A stretch of DNA of 5,303 bases, from the NCBI GenBank assembly GCA_022729615.1, contig DZAQ01000089.1, positions 1 to 5,303 of the forward strand. The letters run 5' to 3'. How positions within the stretch are numbered: position 1 is the first letter of the stretch; each line of letters opens with the position of its first letter. This document shows, piece after piece, positions 1 through 5,303 of the stretch. The translations under genes and the position numbers were made by a program. The notes beneath the pieces are model-generated. The model saw nothing but the letters and a program-made list of their open reading frames with translations, was not told where the DNA came from and searched no databases. This DNA is from Sulfurovum sp. GTDB lineage: Bacteria; Campylobacterota; Campylobacteria; Campylobacterales; Sulfurovaceae.

Positions 1-769
1 ATCTCTTTGCTCTCCCGCTCACGATATCCTCAAAAACTTTCACTCCAAACTGCTCTACGATCATAAAACGAGGCAGAAGCATCATGGAGTCAGCTTGGGT
101 TGCGTAGCGTCTCTCTATAGTAAACGCAGCGCTATACCCAAGCTCCTTAGCTCTCATCTTCAGGTCATCATCCACAACTCCAAATGCCCACGCCAAATAT
201 TCTATTTTATGTCCTGTCTTAGTTTCAAGTTTTTTGATCGCATCACCTAGCTGTAGAGTGACAAAACGGTCATACTCCTCTTTTGGGAGTCTCTTTTTCT
301 CTTTTTTGAAATTGGGATGCCAATAGGTGTGCGACTGCACGACAAAAAGATTGGTAGCCTCCAACTCTCGAAGCTGCTCCCAAGTCATAGCATATTTTGC
401 GTTTGAAATGGCGCTAGGATAGATAAAGAGTGTAACAGGGATCTGATACTCTCTCACGATCGGCTCCATATCGGTATAGACACTTCTGTGCCCGTCATCC
501 ACCGTGATAACAACCGATTTTTCAGGAATTGTAATTTCAAGTTTTTTGAGATAGTTCACTGCTCTTTCTAGCGGGATAACCGTATAGTTATGGTCTTTCA
601 GCCAAGCAAGCTGCTTTTTAAAGGTACTGTTTTTTATGGTCATCTCATCGTTTACTTGATCGCCAAAACGATGATAACACAAAATCGGGATGCCTTTTTG
701 CGCCTCATCTGCCCACAGAGAGCTTATCGATAGCAACACAAAAAGAGCGCCGCGAAAAAAACTTATCAC
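1..769 (-). CDS. Exported polysaccharide deacetylase (CE4/NodB family), C-terminus cut by window edge
   Basis: Translating the minus strand gives 256 residues open to the left edge. Residues 1-20 form a signal peptide (MISFFRGALF..., hydrophobic core, ending SLWA before DE), so the enzyme should act in the periplasm or at the envelope. The fold starts with the family-typical GIPILCYHRFG segment (26-36). NodB motif 1 is TVDDG at 89-93 (usual TFDDG). Motif 2 is HTYWH at 147-151 (H-[ST]-x-x-H metal ligands). Motif 3 is LAWAFG at 192-197, where most relatives have W/Y-P-[FY]-G. A later LPRFMI (232-237) also fits relatives. CE4 enzymes remove N- or O-acetyl groups from polysaccharides with a divalent metal; the substrate here is unknown. 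Start choice: an in-frame TAG lies upstream near 802, leaving GTG at 778 or 769. I chose 769 because GGTGG at 775-779 sits 5 nt before it and the signal peptide then has normal length. It lies 14 bp after the glycoside hydrolase gene, probably in the same operon. Confidence 0.88.
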   Translation of the reverse strand, partial: MISFFRGALFVLLSISSLWADEAQKGIPILCYHRFGDQVNDEMTIKNSTFKKQLAWLKDHNYTVIPLERAVNYLKKLEITIPEKSVVITVDDGHRSVYTDMEPIVREYQIPVTLFIYPSAISNAKYAMTWEQLRELEATNLFVVQSHTYWHPNFKKEKKRLPKEEYDRFVTLQLGDAIKKLETKTGHKIEYLAWAFGVVDDDLKMRAKELGYSAAFTIERRYATQADSMMLLPRFMIVEQFGVKVFEDIVSGRAKR

Positions 770-783
770 ACTGCCCACCCGGA

Positions 784-2007
784 CTATAGCCCGTCGGCAC
801 TATAGCTGTTTCGCGGGTTCCACAACATCCATCCGTCACTGCCGAAATCATCACTCGCCTTGATCTGCGCCCCGATCTCCCTGCTGCCGTATTGTCTTCT
901 GTCAAAAGCATAGTCTCTAAAGGATTGGAGCCAAGGACGGTATGCCAGCGGAGAGCCTCCTGATTTTTTGAGCGCGCTATCGAGTGAGAGTTTTACGATC
1001 TCATAATTGGCTTTGACCGGATTGCGGTATCCGGGTATTCCTACATGATAGCCGCTCGGATAGAGCATCGGGGAGAGATAATCAACATGTTTTGCGACTG
1101 CCCCTATCGTTTGTCCGATACCAAGATCACTCTCATTCCAACTCACATATCCGAAAATATCAGCAGCGATAAAAACATTATAAGGAGTCAGCTGCGATCT
1201 CATATAGCCCAAAAATTTCCCTATGATTTGTGTACGATTTGAAGGGGTGTTGTCAACGGCAAACCGCAGCCCTTTGCGATCAGGAAACCGTACATAATCC
1301 AACTGAATCTCATCAAATCCCGCCTTCGCACTCTCTTTGGCGATCGCGGCGATATACTTCCAAGCCTCTTTTTGGGATGGATCTATCCAATAGAGCCCCT
1401 CGTTGTCCTTGAAGAGTTTGCCGTCCGATCTCTTGACCCCCGACTGCGGATGCGCCGCGACATAGGGTGTATCTTTGAAACATACGATACGGGCTATTGT
1501 ATAGATCCCCTCTTTTTTGAGTCCATCGATAAATCCGGGCAAATCTCGAAACAATATACTCTTCTGCGCGCCGATACTCCCGGCTGTGGAATCTGAAGTT
1601 TTAAAAGCAATTTGACCTCGATCCATTTTGATATCGATCACCAAGGCATTGAGCTGAGTTGTTCGTATCAAGCGTTTCGCATTTCCGAGGATCTTGCTGC
1701 TAGTAGCGCCGTAACTGGAGAGATAGAGCGCTTTGGGTCTGATAGACTCCAGATAAATGGTACCCCCATCTTTTGAGAATATCCGCCCATATCCTATGGC
1801 ACGCACTCCGATCTCTTTGGTCGCAAAGAGGCTAAAAGCTCCTTTTTCATCTGTGCGATACTCTTTATCATCTACGGTGATGATCGCTGAGGGGATTGGC
1901 TTGGAACTTTTTTTATCCAATACCACACCGGATATCGTGCCGCCAAAGGAGAGAACGGTACTTGCCAAAAGAAACGCAACAGTTTTTCTTAGATTTGTGT
2001 TTAACAT
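784..2007 (-). CDS. Exported putative glycoside hydrolase, DUF4015 TIM barrel with N-terminal carboxypeptidase-regulatory-like domain
   Basis: A 407-residue protein. Residues 1-22 look like a signal peptide (LRK, then a hydrophobic core VAFLLASTVLSFG), so it is exported. Residues 23-88 match the carboxypeptidase-regulatory-like beta-sandwich pattern (GTISGVVLDKKSSKPIPSA, then YRTDEKGAFSL). Residues 91-405 match the putative glycosyl hydrolase domain DUF4015: KALYLSSYGA (92-101), ALVIDIK (121-127), GIYTIARIVCFKD (167-179), LYWIDP (205-210), GFDEIQLDYVRFPD (230-243), AADIFGY (281-287), DYLSPMLYPS (309-318), RPWLQ (357-361) and GWMLWNP (392-398). Asp237 and Asp283, at likely strand ends, are candidate catalytic or substrate residues; that is inference, and the substrate is unknown. 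The start at 2007 has AAAGAGA at 2012-2018 as a weak ribosome site and no better alternative. It follows the four-helix membrane protein by 13 bp and precedes the deacetylase by about 14 bp, suggesting that the two exported enzymes treat the same polymer. Length and domains look intact. Confidence 0.88.
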   Translation of the reverse strand: MLNTNLRKTVAFLLASTVLSFGGTISGVVLDKKSSKPIPSAIITVDDKEYRTDEKGAFSLFATKEIGVRAIGYGRIFSKDGGTIYLESIRPKALYLSSYGATSSKILGNAKRLIRTTQLNALVIDIKMDRGQIAFKTSDSTAGSIGAQKSILFRDLPGFIDGLKKEGIYTIARIVCFKDTPYVAAHPQSGVKRSDGKLFKDNEGLYWIDPSQKEAWKYIAAIAKESAKAGFDEIQLDYVRFPDRKGLRFAVDNTPSNRTQIIGKFLGYMRSQLTPYNVFIAADIFGYVSWNESDLGIGQTIGAVAKHVDYLSPMLYPSGYHVGIPGYRNPVKANYEIVKLSLDSALKKSGGSPLAYRPWLQSFRDYAFDRRQYGSREIGAQIKASDDFGSDGWMLWNPRNSYSADGL

Positions 2008-2020
2008 TTTTTCTCTTTCA

Positions 2021-2548
2021 TTAAATTTGAGTTGTTTTGTTTGCCCGTACCAATAAAATCACTACGATTACCGGCGGCAAACTCAGTGCGAAAAGGTAGG
2101 AGGGGATATGCAGATAGTTATGGCGCTGAAGATAAAAAAACCCGACCACAAGTAAAAAGTATGCGCCGATACGGTAATAGGACAAAAAGGCTCTGCTATC
2201 CTTGATGATCTCAAAAGGGGTGCGCTTTTTGACTCCCTCATCCTCCTGCGATATCAAAGCCTCATCCTCTTTGGATTCATTGACTTTTTCGTCATAGAGT
2301 TCATGGGGATCGTCTATCTTGTCAAGCGCATCACGCTCATCATTCGAGATGATACCTCCCTCGCCTATTCTCTTTTGGATCATATTGCGATAACTTGCCA
2401 TCGAAGCTGCCATCACCAAAGCAGAGCTGAAAAAACCTATCTGTGTCGTATAGAGCCAGTTGCGATGACCCGAGAGCAGGCAAAAGAGAATTACTCCGAT
2501 ATCTACGATCAATAGAGTATTCAGAATTTTTTTGTACACATCACTCAT
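2021..2548 (-). CDS. Uncharacterised four-helix membrane protein (175 aa) with acidic middle loop
   Basis: I do not recognise a named family. The protein has predicted hydrophobic helices at about 8-26, 34-52, 126-140 and 150-167. The first and last pairs are short hairpins. Between them is a hydrophilic, acidic stretch (about 53-122) rich in Asp, Glu and Lys. Lys/Arg at the N-terminus, in the middle loop (YRNMIQKR) and at the C-terminus (VRANK) suggests that both ends and the loop face the cytoplasm (positive-inside inference). The chosen start is ATG 2548, which overlaps the end of atpZ by 8 bp (ATGAGTGA) and implies translational coupling. The frame stays open upstream to 2710, and three consecutive ATGs at 2552-2560 are alternative starts that would add 4 residues at most. 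No good Shine-Dalgarno sequence is seen, consistent with coupling. It is too long, with the wrong loop layout, for a typical AtpI. Its operon with hemL and atpZ hints at a membrane or energetics role, but no function can be assigned. Confidence 0.8.
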   Translation of the reverse strand: MSDVYKKILNTLLIVDIGVILFCLLSGHRNWLYTTQIGFFSSALVMAASMASYRNMIQKRIGEGGIISNDERDALDKIDDPHELYDEKVNESKEDEALISQEDEGVKKRTPFEIIKDSRAFLSYYRIGAYFLLVVGFFYLQRHNYLHIPSYLFALSLPPVIVVILLVRANKTTQI

Positions 2549-2855
2549 CTTCATCATCATCTGGATTGAGATAGTTTTTGTTGGCATAGCGAGGATCATT
2601 CGCGAGTTCGTCAAGTGATTTTTTCTGTCTTTGATAGGCTTTATAGACATTGAGGATAGCGGCAGCCACACCCCAAAAGACTCCAATCCACAAGAGCCAA
2701 GAGAGACCAAAGAGATGTTTCAGCCCCAAACCGATCCCCACCCCGAGAAGTACTGCCACAACGATCGAGATCCCCAGACTGAGTCCGTCAGCAGCTTCAA
2801 CAACTTTTTTGAGTTTCGGTTCGCTTTCGACCCTGTTTTTTTCTTGCTCTTGCAT
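2541..2855 (-). CDS. atpZ: AtpZ/AtpI-family F-type ATP synthase-associated small membrane protein
   Basis: A 104-residue protein of usual family length. The N-terminus is charged and cytoplasmic-looking (1-24). Two hydrophobic helices follow, at about 26-47 (glycine-rich, LLGVGIGLGLKHLFG at its end) and 51-71 (WLLWIGVFWGVAAAILNVYKAY). The tail is charged and ends in a run of acidic residues (DDDEDE). This two-helix glycine-rich hairpin is the AtpZ/AtpI pattern. Family members are linked to assembly of the ATP synthase c-ring or, in an alkaliphilic Bacillus, to divalent cation supply. Here it is not beside atp structural genes but between hemL and an unknown membrane protein. Start ATG 2855 has a strong ribosome site, AAAGGGA at 2862-2868, 6 nt upstream. 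It starts 15 bp after hemL, so it is probably co-transcribed. The symbol is by family only; AtpI-like function is not excluded. Confidence 0.8.
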   Translation of the reverse strand: MQEQEKNRVESEPKLKKVVEAADGLSLGISIVVAVLLGVGIGLGLKHLFGLSWLLWIGVFWGVAAAILNVYKAYQRQKKSLDELANDPRYANKNYLNPDDDEDE

Positions 2856-2861
2856 CTCGGA

Positions 2862-2868
2862 TCCCTTT
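2862..2868 (-). promoter_or_regulatory. Ribosome binding site of atpZ-like gene
   Basis: AAAGGGA on the minus strand, 6 nt before ATG 2855, within the 15 bp gap after the hemL stop. It supports independent initiation of this gene inside the operon and fixes its start. Confidence 0.65.
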
Positions 2869-2870
2869 GC

Positions 2871-4175
2871 TTAAGATTGTTTTGACTCTGCTATCTCTTG
2901 AAGTACTATATATGCAGCCCTGATCGTCTCCTCTATCATCGCATCGGTCGTTTGTGTCGAGATAAATCCTGTCTCATATGCCGAACAAGCCAGATATATC
3001 CCTCTATCAAGCATACCTCTGTGAAATTTCGCAAAGGTTTCCGTATCGTTTTGGAGTGCCTCTTCAAAGTTGCTGATAGGCGTATCACTGAAGAAAAAGC
3101 CGAACATACTTCCTCTCACATCGGTCTCAAGTGCGATCGAGACACTATTTGCCGCGCTTTTGAAGCCCTTCATAAGCGCTTTGGCGCGATTGCCGAGGGT
3201 GACATAATGCGACGGATTGTGCTTGAGTTTTGTCACTGCCGCAAGCCCTGCCGCCATCGCCACAGGATTGCCGCTGAGTGTGCCTGCTTGATAGACAGGA
3301 CCCTCAGGCGAGAGATGCGCCATGATCTTCGCCCCAGCGCCGAAAGCGCCCACAGGCATACCGCCGCCGATCACTTTACCGAATGTCACCATATCCGGCT
3401 TCACCGCCGTGATCCCTTGCGCGCCTTTCAAACAGGCACGAAAACCGCTCATCACTTCATCGAATATCAATAGCGTACCATGCTCGTCACAAAGCGCTCT
3501 GAGCTGTGTCAAAAACTCTTCCGTCGCCGGCACCAATCCCATATTTCCCGCGATGGGCTCGATAATGACGCATGCGACACCATTCACGCTTTGCTCAAAA
3601 CATTTGGCAACACTCTGGATATTGTTGTATTGTGCCAATAGTGTATGCTTCGTCAAATCTGCCGGCACACCCGGACTGCTTGGATTGCCAAATGTTGCCG
3701 CTCCGCTGCCCGCTTGCACCAACAGTGAATCGCTATGCCCATGATAACACCCTGTAAACTTGATGATATCATCTCGCCCGGTATAGCCTCTCGCCAGTCG
3801 CAATGCGCTCATCACCGCCTCAGTACCGGAACTCACGAAGCGCACCTTATCGATCCCATCAAAAAGCGAGACGATCTCCTCGGCTAACCTTGTCTCCAAA
3901 GTCGTGGGCGCCCCAAAACTCAAACCTCGCTTTGCAGCCTCGATAACCGCTGCCTCTATATCCTTATCGCAATGACCGAAAATCAATGGACCCCAGCTTT
4001 GGACATAGTCAATATAACGGTTGCCGTCGATATCATAAATATATCCGCCCTCACCTCTCTCGATAAAAAGAGGCGTCCCGCCTACACTCGCAAATGCGCG
4101 TACCGGCGAATCCACTCCGCCGGGAATGACGCGGTATGCCTCACCAAAAGCATCTATACTCTTCTCATAACCCAT
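2871..4175 (-). CDS. hemL: Glutamate-1-semialdehyde 2,1-aminomutase
   Basis: A PLP-dependent class III aminotransferase-fold enzyme that converts glutamate-1-semialdehyde to 5-aminolevulinate, the second step of the C5 route to heme and other tetrapyrroles, in the cytosol. The 434-residue length is normal for the family. The N-terminal signature is IPGGVDSPVRAF (17-28). Other landmarks are WGPLIFGH (61-68), the cofactor phosphate-binding SSGTEA (115-120), GCYHGHSD (142-149), DEVMSGFR (239-246, Asp239 expected to contact the pyridine nitrogen) and the PLP Schiff-base lysine Lys267 in FGKVIGGGMPVGAFG (265-279). All key residues are present, so it should be active. Start ATG 4175 has AAAGGA at 4184-4189, 8 nt upstream. 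A -10-like TATAAT at 4208-4213 gives a leader of about 25 nt. It is the first gene of the minus-strand operon, 15 bp before atpZ, and divergent from tonB. Confidence 0.97.
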   Translation of the reverse strand: MGYEKSIDAFGEAYRVIPGGVDSPVRAFASVGGTPLFIERGEGGYIYDIDGNRYIDYVQSWGPLIFGHCDKDIEAAVIEAAKRGLSFGAPTTLETRLAEEIVSLFDGIDKVRFVSSGTEAVMSALRLARGYTGRDDIIKFTGCYHGHSDSLLVQAGSGAATFGNPSSPGVPADLTKHTLLAQYNNIQSVAKCFEQSVNGVACVIIEPIAGNMGLVPATEEFLTQLRALCDEHGTLLIFDEVMSGFRACLKGAQGITAVKPDMVTFGKVIGGGMPVGAFGAGAKIMAHLSPEGPVYQAGTLSGNPVAMAAGLAAVTKLKHNPSHYVTLGNRAKALMKGFKSAANSVSIALETDVRGSMFGFFFSDTPISNFEEALQNDTETFAKFHRGMLDRGIYLACSAYETGFISTQTTDAMIEETIRAAYIVLQEIAESKQS

Positions 4176-4183
4176 GATTCATA

Positions 4184-4189
4184 TCCTTT
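4184..4189 (-). promoter_or_regulatory. Ribosome binding site of hemL
   Basis: AAAGGA on the minus strand, 8 nt before ATG 4175. It is a good match with standard spacing and supports this start over the out-of-frame ATG just upstream (near 4181). Confidence 0.65.
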
Positions 4190-4194
4190 TTCGG

Positions 4195-4200
4195 TATAAT
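4195..4200 (+). promoter_or_regulatory. Candidate plus-strand -10 box, possible distal tonB promoter
   Basis: TATAAT on the plus strand, preceded by a T-rich run (CCTTTTTCGG). A start near 4207 would give tonB a leader of about 111 nt. No good -35 is seen. It could simply be the mirror arm of the inverted repeat rather than a working promoter. Confidence 0.3.
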
Positions 4201-4207
4201 TCCCGAG

Positions 4208-4213
4208 ATTATA
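4208..4213 (-). promoter_or_regulatory. Candidate -10 box of the hemL operon promoter
   Basis: The minus strand reads TATAAT, a perfect sigma-70 -10 consensus, placing a start site near 4201 and a leader of about 25 nt. No convincing -35 is visible at the usual distance, which is common in Campylobacterota where -35 boxes are weak. The box is one arm of a perfect inverted repeat (4194-4214). Confidence 0.5.
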
Positions 4214-4282
4214 CACTGTTTCAAATAATTTAGGGTGTTGCGGCTACACTCTCTCACGGTAAAAAACAGAAACTCCACAGAG

Positions 4283-4288
4283 TATAAA
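4283..4288 (+). promoter_or_regulatory. Candidate proximal -10 box for tonB
   Basis: TATAAA, 29 nt before the tonB start codon, preceded at the expected -35 distance only by an A-run (4261-4266). It would give a short leader of roughly 23 nt. Similar AT-rich words follow (TATTTAAAAT, 4292-4301), so the choice is uncertain. Confidence 0.3.
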
Positions 4289-4317
4289 CGATATTTAAAA
4301 TTAGGCAGCCAAAAGCG

Positions 4318-5303
4318 ATGATATCGAGTCAAACAAGAGAGAGACTAAGAACACTAGGCGGATTTGCGCTCTCAATTGCCTTGCACCTTTTGGTACTTCT
4401 TCTTTTTTGGGCAGGGTCTGAAAAAATCTTTTTTCCGCCTCCCGTCAAAGGCGAAAAGAAGATGACACTTGATCTGTCCCAATTTGTCGCGCCGCCGCCG
4501 CAGCAGCAAACCACTCCCCCGCCACAGCCTCCTATGGAGCCGACTCCGCCGCCTGTAGAGCCAAAGCCGATCCCCAAAAAAGAGATCGCCAAAAAGGAGC
4601 CGGTCGCGCAGCAAAAAATTCTTGACGAGAAGAGATTGGTCGCTGCCAAAAAGGCAGATCAGGAGAATAACGCCACCAAAGAGGCAGAAAAGCCAAAAGA
4701 GAAGATCGTCAAAAAAGAGGAGAAACCAAAAGAGAAGACTGTAAAAAGTGAGCCAAAACCTATAGAGAAAAAATCACCTGCAAAACAACAAGCAATCCAA
4801 AAATCCACCCCGAAACCACAGCCAAACAAACGCACTATTGCAAAAAAACAGCCCGCCAAACAATACACCTCCCCGCTCGCCAATGCGCTCATGGGCAGCA
4901 GCAGATCAAATCTCGTCCAATCAGCTCCCACCCGGCAAGCAAACTCCTCTACAAAAAATATGATCAATGAGCTTTACGGAAGTGAATTTGACGGGTTTTC
5001 GGCTGAGCAGAAAAAATTTATCAATGACAATCTTGCCATCATCCATCGCATTACACAGATGACGCTTAACCGCAACGGCTATCCGGAAGTTGCCGCCAGA
5101 ACCGGACAGCAAGGGGTCAATGTCGTCTCATTCAACCTCCATTCAAACGGCAATATCACCGATTTGCGCCTAGAACACTCGATGGGATATGAGCTTCTGG
5201 ATAAAAATACTCTCCATGTCATCCGTATTGCCTACAAAGACTACCCGCTGCCGCAGAAAAAGACCAAGATCAAATTCTTTGTGCAGTACAGTATCAGCAG
5301 ATA
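4318..5303 (+). CDS. tonB: TonB family energy transducer (last codon cut by window edge)
   Basis: 328 residues plus two bases TA at the window end, most likely the start of a stop codon because the C-terminus (FFVQYSISR) looks complete. TonB spans the periplasm and passes proton-motive energy from ExbB/ExbD to outer-membrane TonB-dependent transporters. Residues 1-13 are a basic cytoplasmic tail. Helix 14-32 includes S19-x3-H23, matching the conserved Ser/His pair of the TonB anchor. Residues 40-86 are proline-rich, 87-183 Lys/Glu/Pro-rich, and 214-252 a probable helical segment (NMINELYGSEFDGFS...). The TonB C-terminal domain is at about 253-326 (GYPEVAARTGQQG, NLHSNGNITDLRLEHSMGYELLDKNTLHVIR). 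Start ATG 4318: an in-frame TAA at 4285 excludes longer forms, and the only ribosome-site hint is AGG at 4303-4305, rather far away. No exbB/exbD is in the window. TolA is less likely given the S-x3-H anchor and TonB_C fit. Confidence 0.9.
   Translation, partial: MISSQTRERLRTLGGFALSIALHLLVLLLFWAGSEKIFFPPPVKGEKKMTLDLSQFVAPPPQQQTTPPPQPPMEPTPPPVEPKPIPKKEIAKKEPVAQQKILDEKRLVAAKKADQENNATKEAEKPKEKIVKKEEKPKEKTVKSEPKPIEKKSPAKQQAIQKSTPKPQPNKRTIAKKQPAKQYTSPLANALMGSSRSNLVQSAPTRQANSSTKNMINELYGSEFDGFSAEQKKFINDNLAIIHRITQMTLNRNGYPEVAARTGQQGVNVVSFNLHSNGNITDLRLEHSMGYELLDKNTLHVIRIAYKDYPLPQKKTKIKFFVQYSISR
4687..4752 (+). repeat. Two tandem 33-bp units inside the tonB linker
   Basis: Units 4687-4719 and 4720-4752 encode EKPKEKIVKKE and EKPKEKTVKSE, differing at residues 7 and 10. 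They lie in the extended Lys/Glu/Pro periplasmic spacer, where repeat gain or loss changes reach rather than fold. Synonymous differences between the units suggest an old duplication. Confidence 0.7.

Larger units (their letters stand above)
4194..4214. repeat. Perfect 7-bp inverted repeat carrying TATAAT on both strands
   Basis: GTATAAT (4194-4200), a 7-nt spacer TCCCGAG, then ATTATAC (4208-4214), its exact reverse complement. Each arm contains TATAAT on one strand, and the two boxes point toward each other, so predicted start sites (about 4207 on plus, about 4201 on minus) fall at or beside the opposite box. It may be two mutually exclusive promoters, a dimeric-regulator operator over the hemL promoter, or a coincidence of AT-rich promoter sequence. 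The arms are AU-rich and there is no following U-tract, so it is not a terminator. Confidence 0.6.
4176..4317. other. Divergent intergenic region between hemL and tonB
   Basis: 142 bp, AT-rich at both ends with a more GC-rich middle (TAGGGTGTTGCGGC, 4231-4244). It holds the hemL ribosome site, the inverted repeat with facing -10 boxes, and the candidate proximal tonB -10. I see no tRNA, riboswitch or terminator structure, and no clear Fur box despite the iron-related neighbours. Confidence 0.7.

Noticed and set aside
705..911. 68-residue minus-strand frame across the hydrolase/deacetylase junction
   Set aside because: It overlaps the end of one clear gene and the signal peptide of the next in another frame, and shows no protein-like features.
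2021..2548. AtpI identity for the 175-residue membrane protein
   Set aside because: It has four helices like AtpI, but they are split by a loop of about 70 acidic residues and no AtpI sequence pattern was recognised.
2898..3473. 191-residue open frame on the plus strand opposite hemL
   Set aside because: It is antisense to a full-length, strongly conserved hemL. Its translation is Cys/Arg/His-rich, without any family pattern or ribosome site; a frame shadow.
3322..3744. 140-residue plus-strand open frame inside hemL
   Set aside because: Also antisense to conserved hemL sequence, with no recognisable domain.
4194..4214. Fur box or rho-independent terminator
   Set aside because: It does not match the GATAAT/ATTATC hexamer pattern well, and the stem is AU-only apart from one pair with no U-tract.
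4248..4283. ACTCT...AGAGT short inverted repeat upstream of tonB
   Set aside because: Only 5 bp arms with a spacer of about 26 nt; expected by chance.
4329..4967. Minus-strand open frames opposite tonB (4329-4649 and 4659-4967)
   Set aside because: Their Gly/Cys- and Phe-rich translations are the complement of the Pro/Lys-rich TonB linker, a low-complexity artefact.

Overview
The window reads as a chromosomal segment of a Campylobacterota (epsilonproteobacterial) species, probably a free-living Sulfurimonas/Sulfuricurvum/Sulfurovum-type organism. This placement is inference from three things: the style of the TonB protein (long Pro/Lys-rich linker and a Campylobacterota-like helical stretch before the C-terminal domain), the hemL-atpZ neighbourhood, and moderate GC with dense gene packing. 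Genus cannot be fixed from the sequence alone.

Layout. Five genes lie head-to-tail on the minus strand. In order of transcription they are hemL (4175-2871), atpZ-like (2855-2541), an uncharacterised four-helix membrane protein (2548-2021), an exported DUF4015-type putative glycoside hydrolase with an N-terminal carboxypeptidase-regulatory-like domain (2007-784), and an exported CE4/NodB-type polysaccharide deacetylase (769 to beyond the left edge). Junctions are 15 bp, an 8 bp overlap, 13 bp and about 14 bp, with no terminator-like hairpin, so a single transcription unit is likely. On the plus strand, after a 142 bp intergenic region, a TonB-type energy transducer gene starts at 4318 and runs to the last base (only two bases of its likely stop codon are in the window). 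The tonB and deacetylase genes are both cut by the window edges and have no closed reading frame here, but both are clear on translation.

How the genes may work together. HemL makes 5-aminolevulinate for tetrapyrrole synthesis. AtpZ-type proteins are small membrane partners of F-type ATP synthase. The two downstream exported enzymes look like a polysaccharide-modifying pair: a TIM-barrel hydrolase plus a deacetylase, the same two activities that are fused in PgaB. TonB, divergent from hemL, would power uptake across the outer membrane; its ExbB/ExbD partners are not visible here.

The most interesting non-coding signal is a perfect 7-bp inverted repeat (4194-4214) in the hemL/tonB intergenic region. 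Its arms are two TATAAT-like -10 boxes on opposite strands facing each other. No mobile element, CRISPR array, tRNA or rRNA was seen. Most of the window is ordinary chromosomal housekeeping and envelope biology; I do not see a convincing wholly new system.
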